A stretch of DNA of 33,690 nt from Planococcus salinarum (lineage in GTDB: Bacteria; Bacillota; Bacilli; Bacillales_A; Planococcaceae), in assembly GCF_007004625.1 (NCBI RefSeq), contig NZ_VIFV01000032.1, forward strand, positions 1 through 33,690. The letters run 5' to 3'. The notes beneath the pieces are model-generated. The model made no database searches. It saw only the letters and a program-made list of their open reading frames with translations, and had not been told where the DNA came from. The translations under genes were made by a program, and so were the position numbers. Shown here one piece after another: positions 21,102 to 28,792 of this stretch (within the stretch, counting starts at the first letter, position 1; every line of letters begins with the position of its first letter).

Positions 21102-21130
21102 ATTATAGCAGTACCGCAGCTATTGGGCAA
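21102..21130 (-). promoter_or_regulatory. SigA promoter of lepA(-hemW)
   Basis: Read on the minus strand, TTGCCC (21130-21125), a 17-base spacer and TATAAT (21107-21102) give a good vegetative promoter about 30 bases before the lepA start. Confidence 0.8.
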
Positions 21131-21203
21131 TGAAAGCATCGGAAATGATTTCAGTGTCAAGGAAAACTTCTTTGCACGTATCTATTGCATTCCTTTCCGC
21201 GGT

Positions 21204-21230
21204 TTGATAAAATAACTCATGTTGTATAGA
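21204..21230 (+). promoter_or_regulatory. Candidate rpsT promoter
   Basis: TTGATA (21204-21209) and TATAGA (21225-21230) are separated by 15 bases, a little short; a TG pair precedes the -10 box. It is the best plus-strand candidate before rpsT and would give a leader of about 53 bases. Confidence 0.45.
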
Positions 21231-21244
21231 GACATAAATGAGTT

Positions 21245-21283
21245 GAGGTGTTTCCACCTCTTTCGCTATTTGTCTAGGAGGTG
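21245..21283 (+). promoter_or_regulatory. rpsT leader with alternative pairing over the Shine-Dalgarno
   Basis: GAGGTG (21245-21250), TTTC, CACCTC (21255-21260) form a six-pair hairpin. The same CACCTC can instead pair with the GAGGTG of the rpsT ribosome-binding site (21278-21283), extended by AAA/TTT past one bulged C. The two pairings exclude each other, the layout expected of a translational switch. Regulation is inference. Confidence 0.5.
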
Positions 21284-21289
21284 AAAGAT

Positions 21290-21538
21290 ATGCCAAACAT
21301 TAAATCTGCGATCAAACGTGTGAGAACGAACGAGTCTAAAAACGCTCAAAACACGCAAGCTAAATCAGCAATGCGTTCATCTTTGAAAAAAGCTGAGCAA
21401 GCTTTGACAAACAATGACGAAAACGCAAACGCAACGGTTAAAGCTGCGATTAAACAAGTGGAAAAAGCGGCTTCAAAAGGCTTAATCCATAAAAATACTG
21501 CAGCCCGCCAAAAATCTCGCTTGATGAAACAAGCGTAA
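21290..21538 (+). CDS. rpsT: 30S ribosomal protein S20
   Basis: S20 binds 16S rRNA helices early in 30S assembly. The 82-residue, Lys/Ala-rich protein begins PNIKSAIKRVRTNE and ends GLIHKNTAARQKSRLMKQA, both family signatures. The ATG at 21290 follows GGAGGTGAAAGAT; a GTG at 21281 is within the ribosome-binding site. It is one of few plus-strand genes here and faces holA across a shared hairpin, the same orientation as in B. subtilis. Confidence 0.97.
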   Translation: MPNIKSAIKRVRTNESKNAQNTQAKSAMRSSLKKAEQALTNNDENANATVKAAIKQVEKAASKGLIHKNTAARQKSRLMKQA

Positions 21539-21544
21539 AAATGT

Positions 21545-21583
21545 AAAAAGCCGGTTCCTTTTAAAAGGAGCCGGCTTTTTTTC
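21545..21583. terminator. Bidirectional terminator shared by rpsT and holA
   Basis: The sequence from 21545 to 21581 is a near-perfect palindrome (AAAAAGCCGG-TTCCTTTTAAAAGGA-GCCGGCTTTTT) with a T-run on the plus strand and the mirrored A-run serving the minus strand. It lies between the two convergent stop codons. Confidence 0.93.
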
Positions 21584-21606
21584 TTTGATTTAATTTATAA
21601 ATCGCT

Positions 21607-22629
21607 TCAGCTTTTCTTTGCCCCGCGTTTCATCAGAAAGAATTCCAGGACTCGTTCGCGGTTGCCGCTGACTGTTTTGAGTTGAAGATCGATTTCGGCC
21701 AGATCGCCCAGTACTTCGAGCAGCCGCTGTTCCGAAAAAGGCTGACGCTTTTCGACGAGCAGTTTCACTCTGTACGGATGCGCTTTTAATTGTTTGGAGA
21801 TCTGCTGGGCATGGTAGCCTTTTTTCTGAAGATAATAGACATGCACCATGAAACGGATCTGGGATGCCAACAGTGCAGCGAGCGCGACCGGTTCCTCTTT
21901 CTGCCTGAGGAGATCGTAGTAGACGCTGAGCGCTGTGCTGATGTTGCCGTCCAGATAGGCCTGCAGCATTTTAAATGCATCCTGTTCAAGTGTGCGGGAG
22001 GTCATCCCTTCGACGAGCTCTTCGGTGATCCCCCCTTCAGCTCCCAGGTAGAGCGACATCTTCTCGACTTCCGATGACAGAAGAGTCAGGTTGGTGCCGG
22101 CCATTTCTATGAGCTTGCGCACGGCTCCCCGGCTGATGTCCTTGCCGAACGATTTCGCTTCCTGTGACAGCCAGGACTCGAGGTCATTTGCCTGCAGGGA
22201 TTTGGCTTCGACCACGACTGCATGCTGCTTCATGGATTTGACGATTTTTTTCCGTTCGTCCAGCTTTTCGTAAGGAGCAACAAAAATGGTGACTGAAGCC
22301 GATGGCGGATTCTCCAGCCAGGACTCGAGGAGTTTCAGGTCATGATTGATCTTTTCCTTGCCTCTTTCGGCTGCTTTCAGGAAAGAGGCATTTTTTGCGA
22401 TGATCAATTTCCGTTCGCTGAAAAAAGGAAATGTGTCCGCTTCGTCAATGACGTGATCGACCGGGACTTCGTCGAGATCGAAGAATGTCAATTCAAGTTC
22501 CTCCGCCTTGGCCAGGCTTGATTTCAGAAGGTCCAACGTTTTTTCGATAAAATAACTTTCAGTGCCTATTAAAAGATACACAGGGGCGATTTGGCCGCTG
22601 CGTATGGATTTCCATATTGAAGTGATCAT
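21607..22629 (-). CDS. holA: DNA polymerase III delta subunit
   Basis: HolA is the clamp-loader subunit that opens the beta clamp. The 340-residue protein begins MITSIWKSIRSGQIAPVYLL, has the LIGTESYFIEKTLDLL start of the AAA-like fold and ends near ERVLEFFLMKRG, as in B. subtilis YqeN. I start at ATG 22629, preceded by GGAGGCGGAAAT; a frame extending to 22719 would add 30 unrelated residues through the promoter region. TATAAT at 22657-22652 on the minus strand is a likely -10 box, without a clear -35 box. Confidence 0.94.
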   Translation of the reverse strand: MITSIWKSIRSGQIAPVYLLIGTESYFIEKTLDLLKSSLAKAEELELTFFDLDEVPVDHVIDEADTFPFFSERKLIIAKNASFLKAAERGKEKINHDLKLLESWLENPPSASVTIFVAPYEKLDERKKIVKSMKQHAVVVEAKSLQANDLESWLSQEAKSFGKDISRGAVRKLIEMAGTNLTLLSSEVEKMSLYLGAEGGITEELVEGMTSRTLEQDAFKMLQAYLDGNISTALSVYYDLLRQKEEPVALAALLASQIRFMVHVYYLQKKGYHAQQISKQLKAHPYRVKLLVEKRQPFSEQRLLEVLGDLAEIDLQLKTVSGNRERVLEFFLMKRGAKKS

Positions 22630-22757
22630 ATTTCCGCCTCCTTCTTGTTCTATTATATCGGATTTCCGGCTGTTTGTGGGATTTGTCTTTTCTGTGACGG
22701 CAGGCAAAAAGAGCCGCAATTATAAAGTTCAATGTAGATTTTTGGGATGCAGTAGCT

Positions 22758-22763
22758 TATAAT
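22758..22763 (+). promoter_or_regulatory. Candidate -10 box of yqzM
   Basis: TATAAT occurs 25 bases before the yqzM start codon, divergent from the holA -10 candidate about 100 bases away. No convincing -35 box stands at 16-18 bases, so the promoter may be weak or activated. Confidence 0.4.
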
Positions 22764-22787
22764 TAGAGGGAATCAGGAGGGATAGCC

Positions 22788-22922
22788 ATGAATGAATTTG
22801 AAAATAATGTACAGTCGAAGCGTAACGACGCCATCGATGCCGGTATGGGATTTGTGGTATCATTCGTTTTCTTCGCAACTATCTTTATCGTCGCTGCAGT
22901 TGTACAATACGTGGCATTGTAA
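22788..22922 (+). CDS. yqzM: YqzM-family small membrane protein
   Basis: This 44-residue protein begins MNEFENNVQSKRNDAIDAGMGF and continues into a single membrane helix (about residues 20-43); it closely resembles YqzM of B. subtilis, which has the same length and lies in the same place between holA and comEC. AGGAGG is six to seven bases before the ATG. Function is not known; the neighbouring competence operon suggests but does not show a link. It faces comEC across a shared terminator. Confidence 0.9.
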   Translation: MNEFENNVQSKRNDAIDAGMGFVVSFVFFATIFIVAAVVQYVAL

Positions 22923-22926
22923 TTTT

Positions 22927-22964
22927 AAAAAAGGTTCCGGCTATCCAGCCGGAACCTTTTTTCA
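22927..22964. terminator. Bidirectional terminator shared by yqzM and comEC
   Basis: AAAAAAGGTTCCGGCT (22927-22942) pairs perfectly with AGCCGGAACCTTTTTT (22947-22962) around ATCC. A/T runs on both sides allow use in both directions. The comEC stop codon abuts its right edge. Confidence 0.94.
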
Positions 22965-25223
22965 TTTCATGGTTGCAACAGAAAAGCCGCCTTCGCGAAA
23001 AACAACTTCGATTGTTCCGCGGTCCGCTGTATTGAGAGTCGGCAGCTGAAGGCGCTCAAACCTCTCTTCGACTTCTTCCGCAGGATGGCCATATCGATTG
23101 TCTTTGCCTGACGAAAAAATGGAAAGTGCCGGCCGGAGTTCTGCAAGAAAAGTTTCACCACTTGATGTTTTGCTGCCGTGATGGCCCACTTTCAAAACCG
23201 CAATATCTTCGAGCAGATCCCCATAAAGCCTGAGCATCTCATTTTCCCCGGCCGTTTCAAGGTCGCCTGTGAACAATACCTTAGTTCCCTGATATTCCAT
23301 CAACAGAACAAGAGAATCGTTGTTGCCTTCATAGATGCCATCGTCCGGACTTAAATAGCTGAAGGTGATTTCACCGACCCGCCAAAAACTGCTTCGCCCC
23401 GGCAGTCGGATGGACGTGTCGTCCAGATCCGTTTCGAGCCCTCTGACAATTTCGGAACTTTCGGAGCCCGGTGTCAGATGAAGTTCGTCTACCGTGAAGA
23501 GCTGCAGGATTTCATCCGCCCCTTCCGCATGATCAGCGTCCGGATGTGTCAGGATGAGCTTATCAATCGAAGAAATGCCTTCCCCCTGTAAATACGGCGC
23601 CACCACCTGCCGTCCGACTTCAAATGGACGGACCCTTTCACTGAATCCCTCCCTGTCAAAACGCAGCAAGCCCCCTGTGTCGATGAGGTAAACGCCTTTC
23701 CGGTAGGGCAACTGGATCAGCGCACTGTCTCCCTGGCCGACATCGATGAATGTCACCTTCAGAGCGCCATCAAAATAAGGCATAGCCGAAAAGAGAATGG
23801 CCGGGACAAAGCCGATGCCAATTTTCCACCAGCTTACCCCTCTTTCCACAAGACTGTAAAACAGGATGACCCCGCCCAGCATCAAACACAGAAACAGGCC
23901 ACCGGGCTTGCCGGGAACCCACATCTGGTGTGGCCATTCCGCCAGCCAGGCAGTCCACCGTTCCACAATAAGCCGCAAAGGTTCATACATATAAAACACG
24001 AAAACTGCCGCTGGTTGAAACGCAAATGTCAGGAACAGCGCCAAAATATTCATCGGCAGAATCACTAACGTATAAAGAGGCACAAAAAGGCTGTTGACCA
24101 AAAAAGAAGACAACGATAAACCATAGAAATGGAAGAGCAGAATCGGATACAAAGTAAACTGCGACAGGAACGTTATCAGAAGCCCCATCGAGACAGGTGA
24201 TTTTGCCGCTTCCAGCAGTTTCAATGAATAAATGATGCCGAAACTCGCGCCGTATGAAAGCTGAAATCCAATTTTATAAATGACATAGGGATCTGCTGCG
24301 ATAAAAACGATAAAACTCAGCAGCAAAACATCAGCAACCGGCGTTCGTATCCGAAGGAGCCGAAAAGCCAGGATCGCGCTTGTCATGCTGACAGCTCGCC
24401 AGACTGAAGGTGCTCCTCCTGCCAGTAAGGCGTATAAAGGCAATAGAACCAGCAACAGGAGCATCGCGGTTTCTTTTCGGATGCCGCAGCGCAGCATAAA
24501 AAAATACAGCAGGCCGCTGATGATCCCGACATGGAGGCCCGATATTGCAAAAAGGTGCGAAATTCCCAAAGTCTGCTGAATGCGCTGCTGTTCAGATGTG
24601 ATGCTTTCGCGTTCTCCGATCAGCAGTGCTTCAGCTTCTGCAGTCAGGCTGGCGGGAAAGCGTTTGCGTATATGTTCCTTCAGCTGCGCCCTCCTGTCGG
24701 ACATGGCAGCTGAAAAGCCCTCCAGAGGTTTCTCATGGGTCAATTCCTGCAGTGCAAGGACTGAAGCAGCCCCGTTGCTCGTAAGGTAGCCTGCCATATC
24801 AAAAGCATATTCATGTGATGCCACGTCGGGCTGTTCGAATACTCCCCTGACATGGAAGAGGGATTTTCGGATCAGGTGCTCTTTTTCCACTTTTTCTTCC
24901 GGAGATGCAAATCGGTAGCTGGCGTAAACAAGTCCACCGTCATTCAGCTCCATAAACCCCCGCACCGAATCTCCGTCAATCTTAAACCCTTCCTGAAAAT
25001 GAGCGGTGCCGTCATAAACTCCTGTGTAATCAGGCAGTGCGCCATGCCGCTGATCCTGTACCATAAAAAACACTGCCGAAAAGAGCAGAACAGCAGCAAA
25101 TGCCGCTTCCGCTTCCTTTTTCCAGAGCATCCATAGAAAAAGCAGCGCCATGAACACGAGTAAACCAGGTGTTTCATGCGCTGCTATTGTAGAAATTGCC
25201 GCTGCTGCAGCAAAATAAATCAT
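22962..25223 (-). CDS. comEC: DNA uptake channel ComEC/Rec2
   Basis: ComEC forms the membrane channel that takes single-stranded DNA into competent cells. The 753-residue protein has N-terminal membrane helices, the extracytoplasmic OB-like part, the Competence domain with HLFAISGLHVGIISGLLYFF (near residues 223-242), a helix bundle, and a C-terminal metallo-beta-lactamase domain with DVGQGDSALI and the metal motif LTHPDADHAEG. Length is close to the B. subtilis protein (776). The ATG at 25223 has no strong ribosome-binding site (only CCGGAA), so translation may depend on comEB, whose stop is 11 bases upstream. Confidence 0.95.
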   Translation of the reverse strand: MIYFAAAAAISTIAAHETPGLLVFMALLFLWMLWKKEAEAAFAAVLLFSAVFFMVQDQRHGALPDYTGVYDGTAHFQEGFKIDGDSVRGFMELNDGGLVYASYRFASPEEKVEKEHLIRKSLFHVRGVFEQPDVASHEYAFDMAGYLTSNGAASVLALQELTHEKPLEGFSAAMSDRRAQLKEHIRKRFPASLTAEAEALLIGERESITSEQQRIQQTLGISHLFAISGLHVGIISGLLYFFMLRCGIRKETAMLLLLVLLPLYALLAGGAPSVWRAVSMTSAILAFRLLRIRTPVADVLLLSFIVFIAADPYVIYKIGFQLSYGASFGIIYSLKLLEAAKSPVSMGLLITFLSQFTLYPILLFHFYGLSLSSFLVNSLFVPLYTLVILPMNILALFLTFAFQPAAVFVFYMYEPLRLIVERWTAWLAEWPHQMWVPGKPGGLFLCLMLGGVILFYSLVERGVSWWKIGIGFVPAILFSAMPYFDGALKVTFIDVGQGDSALIQLPYRKGVYLIDTGGLLRFDREGFSERVRPFEVGRQVVAPYLQGEGISSIDKLILTHPDADHAEGADEILQLFTVDELHLTPGSESSEIVRGLETDLDDTSIRLPGRSSFWRVGEITFSYLSPDDGIYEGNNDSLVLLMEYQGTKVLFTGDLETAGENEMLRLYGDLLEDIAVLKVGHHGSKTSSGETFLAELRPALSIFSSGKDNRYGHPAEEVEERFERLQLPTLNTADRGTIEVVFREGGFSVATMK

Positions 25224-25234
25224 TGTATTCCGGC

Positions 25235-25810
25235 TCAGACTTCGATCTCTTCTCCGAATAATTCCTTCACCCGCTCATTGTAATGAGCCAATTCTTCTTC
25301 GCTTCCGCCTTTTTCCCGAAGCTTTCCAATCAGCTCGATATAGAGAGCCGCCTTTTCCACACCGAGAAAATCGATTTGCCGCTCGTCAAAAATCACTTGG
25401 ACAACTTCCACACCCGCCTGTTCCAATAATTCGATTGCGTATTCGTGGTTTTTGTAATCTGCTGCATAATATAGCCGGGATATTCCGGCCTGTATGATGG
25501 ATTTTGTACACTGGAGGCACGGGAAATGACTGACATACATATCAGCGCCATTGACGCTGACCCCATACTTCGAACATTGCAGCAATGCGTTCATTTCGGC
25601 ATGGATCGTCCGCACGCAATGGCCGTCCACTACATAACAGCCTTTATCGATGCAATGGTCGCCACCGGATATCGAGCCATTATAGCCTCCCGCAATAATC
25701 CGCCGGTCGCGGACGATGGTCGCTCCAACCGCCAACCGTGTACACGTGCTTCTTAACGCCAACAAATGGCTTTGCGCCATGAAGAATTGGTCCCAAGTTA
25801 TTCGCTTCAT
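25235..25810 (-). CDS. comEB: ComE operon protein 2, dCMP deaminase family
   Basis: ComEB belongs to the cytidine/deoxycytidylate deaminase superfamily. Zinc ligands are visible as H70-A-E72 (IHAEMNALLQC) and C98/C101 (PCLQC), with an additional His/Cys set near 52-58 typical of dCMP deaminases. The 191-residue length matches B. subtilis. AGGGGGC precedes the ATG. It is the middle gene of comEA-comEB-comEC; its direct role in DNA uptake is doubtful in B. subtilis, and nucleotide metabolism is the more likely function. Confidence 0.94.
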   Translation of the reverse strand: MKRITWDQFFMAQSHLLALRSTCTRLAVGATIVRDRRIIAGGYNGSISGGDHCIDKGCYVVDGHCVRTIHAEMNALLQCSKYGVSVNGADMYVSHFPCLQCTKSIIQAGISRLYYAADYKNHEYAIELLEQAGVEVVQVIFDERQIDFLGVEKAALYIELIGKLREKGGSEEELAHYNERVKELFGEEIEV

Positions 25811-25873
25811 TTAATTGCCCCCTGCTTTATACTGTCATTTTCAGTTTAGCAGAGGTGGAAAAGACGTCAACAA

Positions 25874-26536
25874 TCAGTCCACCGAAATTAAGTTTTTCAA
25901 TTGTTCAAACGTTTTATCGCCGATGCCGGTTACATCTTTCAAAGCTTCGATGGAAACGAACGGGCCATTCTCTTCACGGTGCGCGATGATGGCTGCCGCT
26001 TTTGAAGGACCTATCCCGGGCAGAGTGGTCAGGCCCGTGTCGTCCGCCGTGTTGATGTTCAACGGGCCCCCTGCCTCGGCCGTTGCCGCAGCCTCCGCCG
26101 GTTGGGTGATAACCGGTGGCGCATCAGCCGCCTCGCCTGCTTTTGGCACAAATACGCTCATTTCGTCCGTCAGTTTCATGGCCATATTAAGTGACAGGTC
26201 ATCAGCGTCCGGAAGAAAACCACCGGCGAGCTCAATTGCATCGTGCAGCCGGGATTCCGAAGGCATTTCAAATACACCCGGTGCATTTACCTGGCCTTTG
26301 ATTTCTATCAAAATTTTCGCTGGTACTGTTTCCGTCTTTGTTTCGGTTTCGGTTTCGTTGATAATGGTTGGGGTTTCACTCAGCTGAGGGGATTCAGCTG
26401 TTATCAGATCAGATGGTGCCGCTCCGGTTTCTTCGGAATCACCATGGGGAAATAAAAAATAAAGCGCCAGCATTGATAGGACTGCAGCGGGGATCAGCAG
26501 TCTGCTGTATTTACTGAAAATCTGTTGGATTGTCAG
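25874..26536 (-). CDS. comEA: Competence DNA receptor ComEA
   Basis: ComEA binds incoming double-stranded DNA at the membrane and passes it to ComEC. The protein has one N-terminal membrane anchor (about 12-29 from the start chosen), a Thr/Glu-rich linker, an SLBB domain (KILIEIKGQVNAPGVFEM region, about 73-131) and a helix-hairpin-helix pair at the end (LNINTADDTGLTTLPGIG, then GIGDKTFEQLKNLI). No suitable ATG exists upstream of the anchor. A frame back to TTG 26593 overlaps the promoter -10 box and cannot be fully transcribed, so I propose the CTG at 26536, eight bases after AAAGAGGG (220 residues). Confidence 0.9.
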   Translation of the reverse strand: MTIQQIFSKYSRLLIPAAVLSMLALYFLFPHGDSEETGAAPSDLITAESPQLSETPTIINETETETKTETVPAKILIEIKGQVNAPGVFEMPSESRLHDAIELAGGFLPDADDLSLNMAMKLTDEMSVFVPKAGEAADAPPVITQPAEAAATAEAGGPLNINTADDTGLTTLPGIGPSKAAAIIAHREENGPFVSIEALKDVTGIGDKTFEQLKNLISVD

Positions 26537-26584
26537 TTTGCATCCCTCTTTCCAGCGGGAAGCAATTAAATGGAAGCTGTCTGA

Positions 26585-26613
26585 ATTATACAATTATTGT
26601 AAGCGCCTGTCCA
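26585..26613 (-). promoter_or_regulatory. SigA promoter of the comEA-comEB-comEC operon
   Basis: Read on the minus strand, TGGACA (26613-26608), 17 bases and TATAAT (26590-26585) match the vegetative consensus in 11 of 12 positions. No clear pair of ComK boxes is seen nearby, but I did not find the repeat boundaries informative enough to exclude one. Confidence 0.8.
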
Positions 26614-26645
26614 TAAAAGTTTAGTAAGAAATAAGATATCTAAAT

Positions 26646-27085
26646 CGCTTCGGCGCTTTGGACAGTGCAAAGATTATGCTCCTGCGCACTGCTCGTCGCA
26701 AAGGATGCGCCAGCTTCGTATGGCGAACCTTGCCTCCCGCAATAAGCCGAGAAGACCACTCGTCTTATTGCTCCGGTCGGAATTCGCCTGCTCCTGAGCC
26801 GCGCCGGCGCTGGGAAAGTAACTTTGTTTGAGTGGGTCCTAAAGATATGAAGCAAAACAGCGAAGACGCCATGGGGAGCAGCGCCCTTCCATGTCTCGAA
26901 GCTAGCGCAGCGATGCAGAGACAGAAACGGCGTTGGCTTTCCAACGTCGTTTCGACGAAGTGCGTAATCTACTATTATTTATAATCGTGCTCCTGCATCG
27001 CTGCGCTGCTTCGTCGCAAAGACTTAGCCTCGCAAGCATCGGCTAATGTCTTCGAAGCTGTTTTGCGTAATATCGGTTCCTATAG
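26646..27085. repeat. Multi-hairpin intergenic repeat, copy B
   Basis: It fills the gap between yqeM and the comEA promoter, where B. subtilis has comER. Bases 26646-26811 match copy A. H1 is CAGTGC/GCACTG (26663, 26686), H2 AAGG-CGCCA/TGGCG-CCTT (26701-26731), H3 GCAATAAG/CTTATTGC (26739, 26764). Beyond the shared block at 26844-26877 it has extra structure: GAAACGGCGTTGG/CCAACGTCGTTTC (26924-26936, 26941-26953) and a 23-base inverted repeat (26898-26920 with 26990-27012). The second arm resembles the H1 region again (GCTCCTGC...CGTCGCAAAG), so copy B may be one and a half units. The tail AGCTGTTTTGCGTAATATCG starts at 27056. No gene is supported in it. Confidence 0.82.
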
Positions 27086-27114
27086 CTTAATTCAATATAA
27101 ATATAGATTTTTAT

Positions 27115-27146
27115 ACAAAACAAAAAACCACCGATTGGTGGCTTTA
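27115..27146 (-). terminator. Terminator of the psd-yqeM operon
   Basis: On the minus strand AAAGCCACC pairs with GGTGGTTTT around a short loop, followed by TTGTTTTG. It lies 11 bases after the yqeM stop codon. Confidence 0.85.
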
Positions 27147-27156
27147 AAAATTTCCA

Positions 27157-27885
27157 TTAAACTTTTCTGGCACAGAAGAAAATCCGCTCGCTTTCGCTTG
27201 ATGGTTCTGCATCCGAAAAATCCGCTGTGATCGATTCGATTACAAAGCCCGCCGCTTTCAGCCAGGTGCTGTAGGTGGAAACCGGGAAGGTACGCTGTTC
27301 GTGTGTTTCTTCAAACCGCTTATACAAGTCTTCCTGTTCCCTTACAAAAAACGTAATGTCGTGGACGACACTGTGATTGGCTTTGCCGGGTTCCGTGTGC
27401 CAGATGAACGAAACCTCTTCATCGTCAAGCACAAAAGGGCTGCCCATATAAACTTCATCGACCTTGTGGGTGGAATGAACATCAAAAAACAGCATGCCTC
27501 CGTCGTTCAAAGCTTTGTGCACTTCATTGAACGTTTTCTGCACCTGTTCTCCGCTTTTTAAATAGTTCAGCGAATCAATTGCAATTGTAACTGCATCAAA
27601 GCCATGAAGGCCTTCGAGACTGTCCATTGACAATTGATACGTCGGGATACGCAGGTTGGCCACCTGGAATCTTTGATTGGCCATTGTCAGCATTTCTTCG
27701 GACAGGTCGCTGGCTGTCACTTCGTAGCCCAGTTCTGCAAAAAGTTGGGCAAGTGTGCCCGTGCCGCATGCCAAATCGAGCAATTTTCCGGAAGTCTGCC
27801 ACGAGGCGATCCATTCAACATATTGTTCATAGGGAATGTCCTGCATCAGGCTATCGTAAATTGACGCGAATTTGCCGTAGCTCAT
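27157..27885 (-). CDS. yqeM: Class I SAM-dependent methyltransferase YqeM
   Basis: YqeM is a class I methyltransferase whose substrate is not established. The 242-residue protein has motif I LLDLACGTGTLAQLF (35-49), the acidic motif II ASDLSEEML and a post-II region FDAVTIAIDSLNYL. Its ATG overlaps the rsfS stop by four bases (ATGA). It is the last gene of the operon that begins with psd; the same order rsfS-yqeM is found in B. subtilis, but comER, which normally follows, is absent. Confidence 0.92.
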   Translation of the reverse strand: MSYGKFASIYDSLMQDIPYEQYVEWIASWQTSGKLLDLACGTGTLAQLFAELGYEVTASDLSEEMLTMANQRFQVANLRIPTYQLSMDSLEGLHGFDAVTIAIDSLNYLKSGEQVQKTFNEVHKALNDGGMLFFDVHSTHKVDEVYMGSPFVLDDEEVSFIWHTEPGKANHSVVHDITFFVREQEDLYKRFEETHEQRTFPVSTYSTWLKAAGFVIESITADFSDAEPSSESERIFFCARKV

Positions 27886-28220
27886 ATTTCCATTTCAGGC
27901 GCTTCTCTCCAGAGGCGCTCCAAATTATAATAAGAACGTTCGTCTTTGTGGAAAATATGCGCTACGACATCTCCAAGATCGACAAGGATCCAACGGGCCG
28001 AATCAAAACCTTCGATACTTTTCACTTCATTACCCGCTTCATTGGATTTCTCGATGATTTCGCGTGCAATCGCCTGGACCTGGCGATCTGAATTCCCGCT
28101 GCAGATGACGAAATAATCCGCGAGCAACGAAATCCCTTCCATATTGAGGACAACGATGTCCTCCGCTTTTTTATCTTCGGCAGCTTGATATGCCATTTGC
28201 AATAGTGTATGTTCAGTCAT
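27882..28220 (-). CDS. rsfS: Ribosomal silencing factor RsfS
   Basis: RsfS binds ribosomal protein L14 and blocks subunit joining during starvation; it also takes part in late 50S assembly. The 112-residue protein (YqeL) has the family core DYFVICSGNSDRQVQAIA and GFDSARWILVDLGDVVAHIF. It overlaps yqeK and yqeM by four bases each, so it is translated as part of the same message. Confidence 0.96.
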   Translation of the reverse strand: MTEHTLLQMAYQAAEDKKAEDIVVLNMEGISLLADYFVICSGNSDRQVQAIAREIIEKSNEAGNEVKSIEGFDSARWILVDLGDVVAHIFHKDERSYYNLERLWREAPEMEI

Positions 28221-28792
28221 TCTTTCACTTTCCCTTTCTGTTGCACGAAGTATTCATAACACTTCAGTGAATCCGGATAGACCGGCTGATTTTTTGATAC
28301 AAGAAAATCGATGCTGTGTTTGACGCAGGCTTCCATCATAACATCCAATCCCTGTTCTTTTAATTGACGCAATTCTTCGACGCCTTTGAATTTCCTGTTC
28401 GGTTCCACGAGGTCTGCGATATAAACCACTTTTTCCAGGTCGGACATGCCGGCGCGGCCGGTTGTATGATACCGGATGGCATTTAAAACATCTTCATCTT
28501 CCACACCGAATTCATAGGCAGCGACATATGCCCCGACCGGAGCATGCCATAATTCCGAATGATATTCCAGTAGTAGGGGGTCCATCGCTTCTTTTTCCAT
28601 GATGGACTTCATCCACTCCTTGTCGGAGAACTTGGCGACGTCATGCAGAATCGCGGCCACCTGAGCTTTTTCCTGGGGCACGCCGAATCGGATTGCCAGT
28701 GCTGTCGCCGTGTTCAAAACTCCGACAACGTGTGCATACCGGTTGTCAGGTAGACGTTTCTTTACGAGTTGAAGCATCTTGCTCTGGTCCAT
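28217..28792 (-). CDS. yqeK: HD-domain Ap4A hydrolase YqeK (symmetrical)
   Basis: YqeK-type HD proteins split diadenosine tetraphosphate into two ADP. Metal ligands are visible as H21 (YAHVVGV), the H50-D51 pair (ILHDVAKFSDKEW) and further His residues at HSELWHAPVGA and YHTTGR. I start at ATG 28792, preceded by GAGGAGGG; a start at 28807 would include that ribosome-binding site. The gene begins inside the end of nadD (47-base overlap) and ends in a four-base overlap with rsfS. Length 191 fits the family. Confidence 0.94.
   Translation of the reverse strand: MDQSKMLQLVKKRLPDNRYAHVVGVLNTATALAIRFGVPQEKAQVAAILHDVAKFSDKEWMKSIMEKEAMDPLLLEYHSELWHAPVGAYVAAYEFGVEDEDVLNAIRYHTTGRAGMSDLEKVVYIADLVEPNRKFKGVEELRQLKEQGLDVMMEACVKHSIDFLVSKNQPVYPDSLKCYEYFVQQKGKVKE

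Noticed and set aside
22630..22719. Thirty-residue N-terminal extension of HolA
   Set aside because: The extension covers the holA -10 candidate and lacks a ribosome-binding site; GGAGG before 22629 gives the family N-terminus.
26640..26855. Small minus-strand gene in place of comER
   Set aside because: The frame lies entirely inside repeat copy B and shows no similarity to a ComER-type oxidoreductase.
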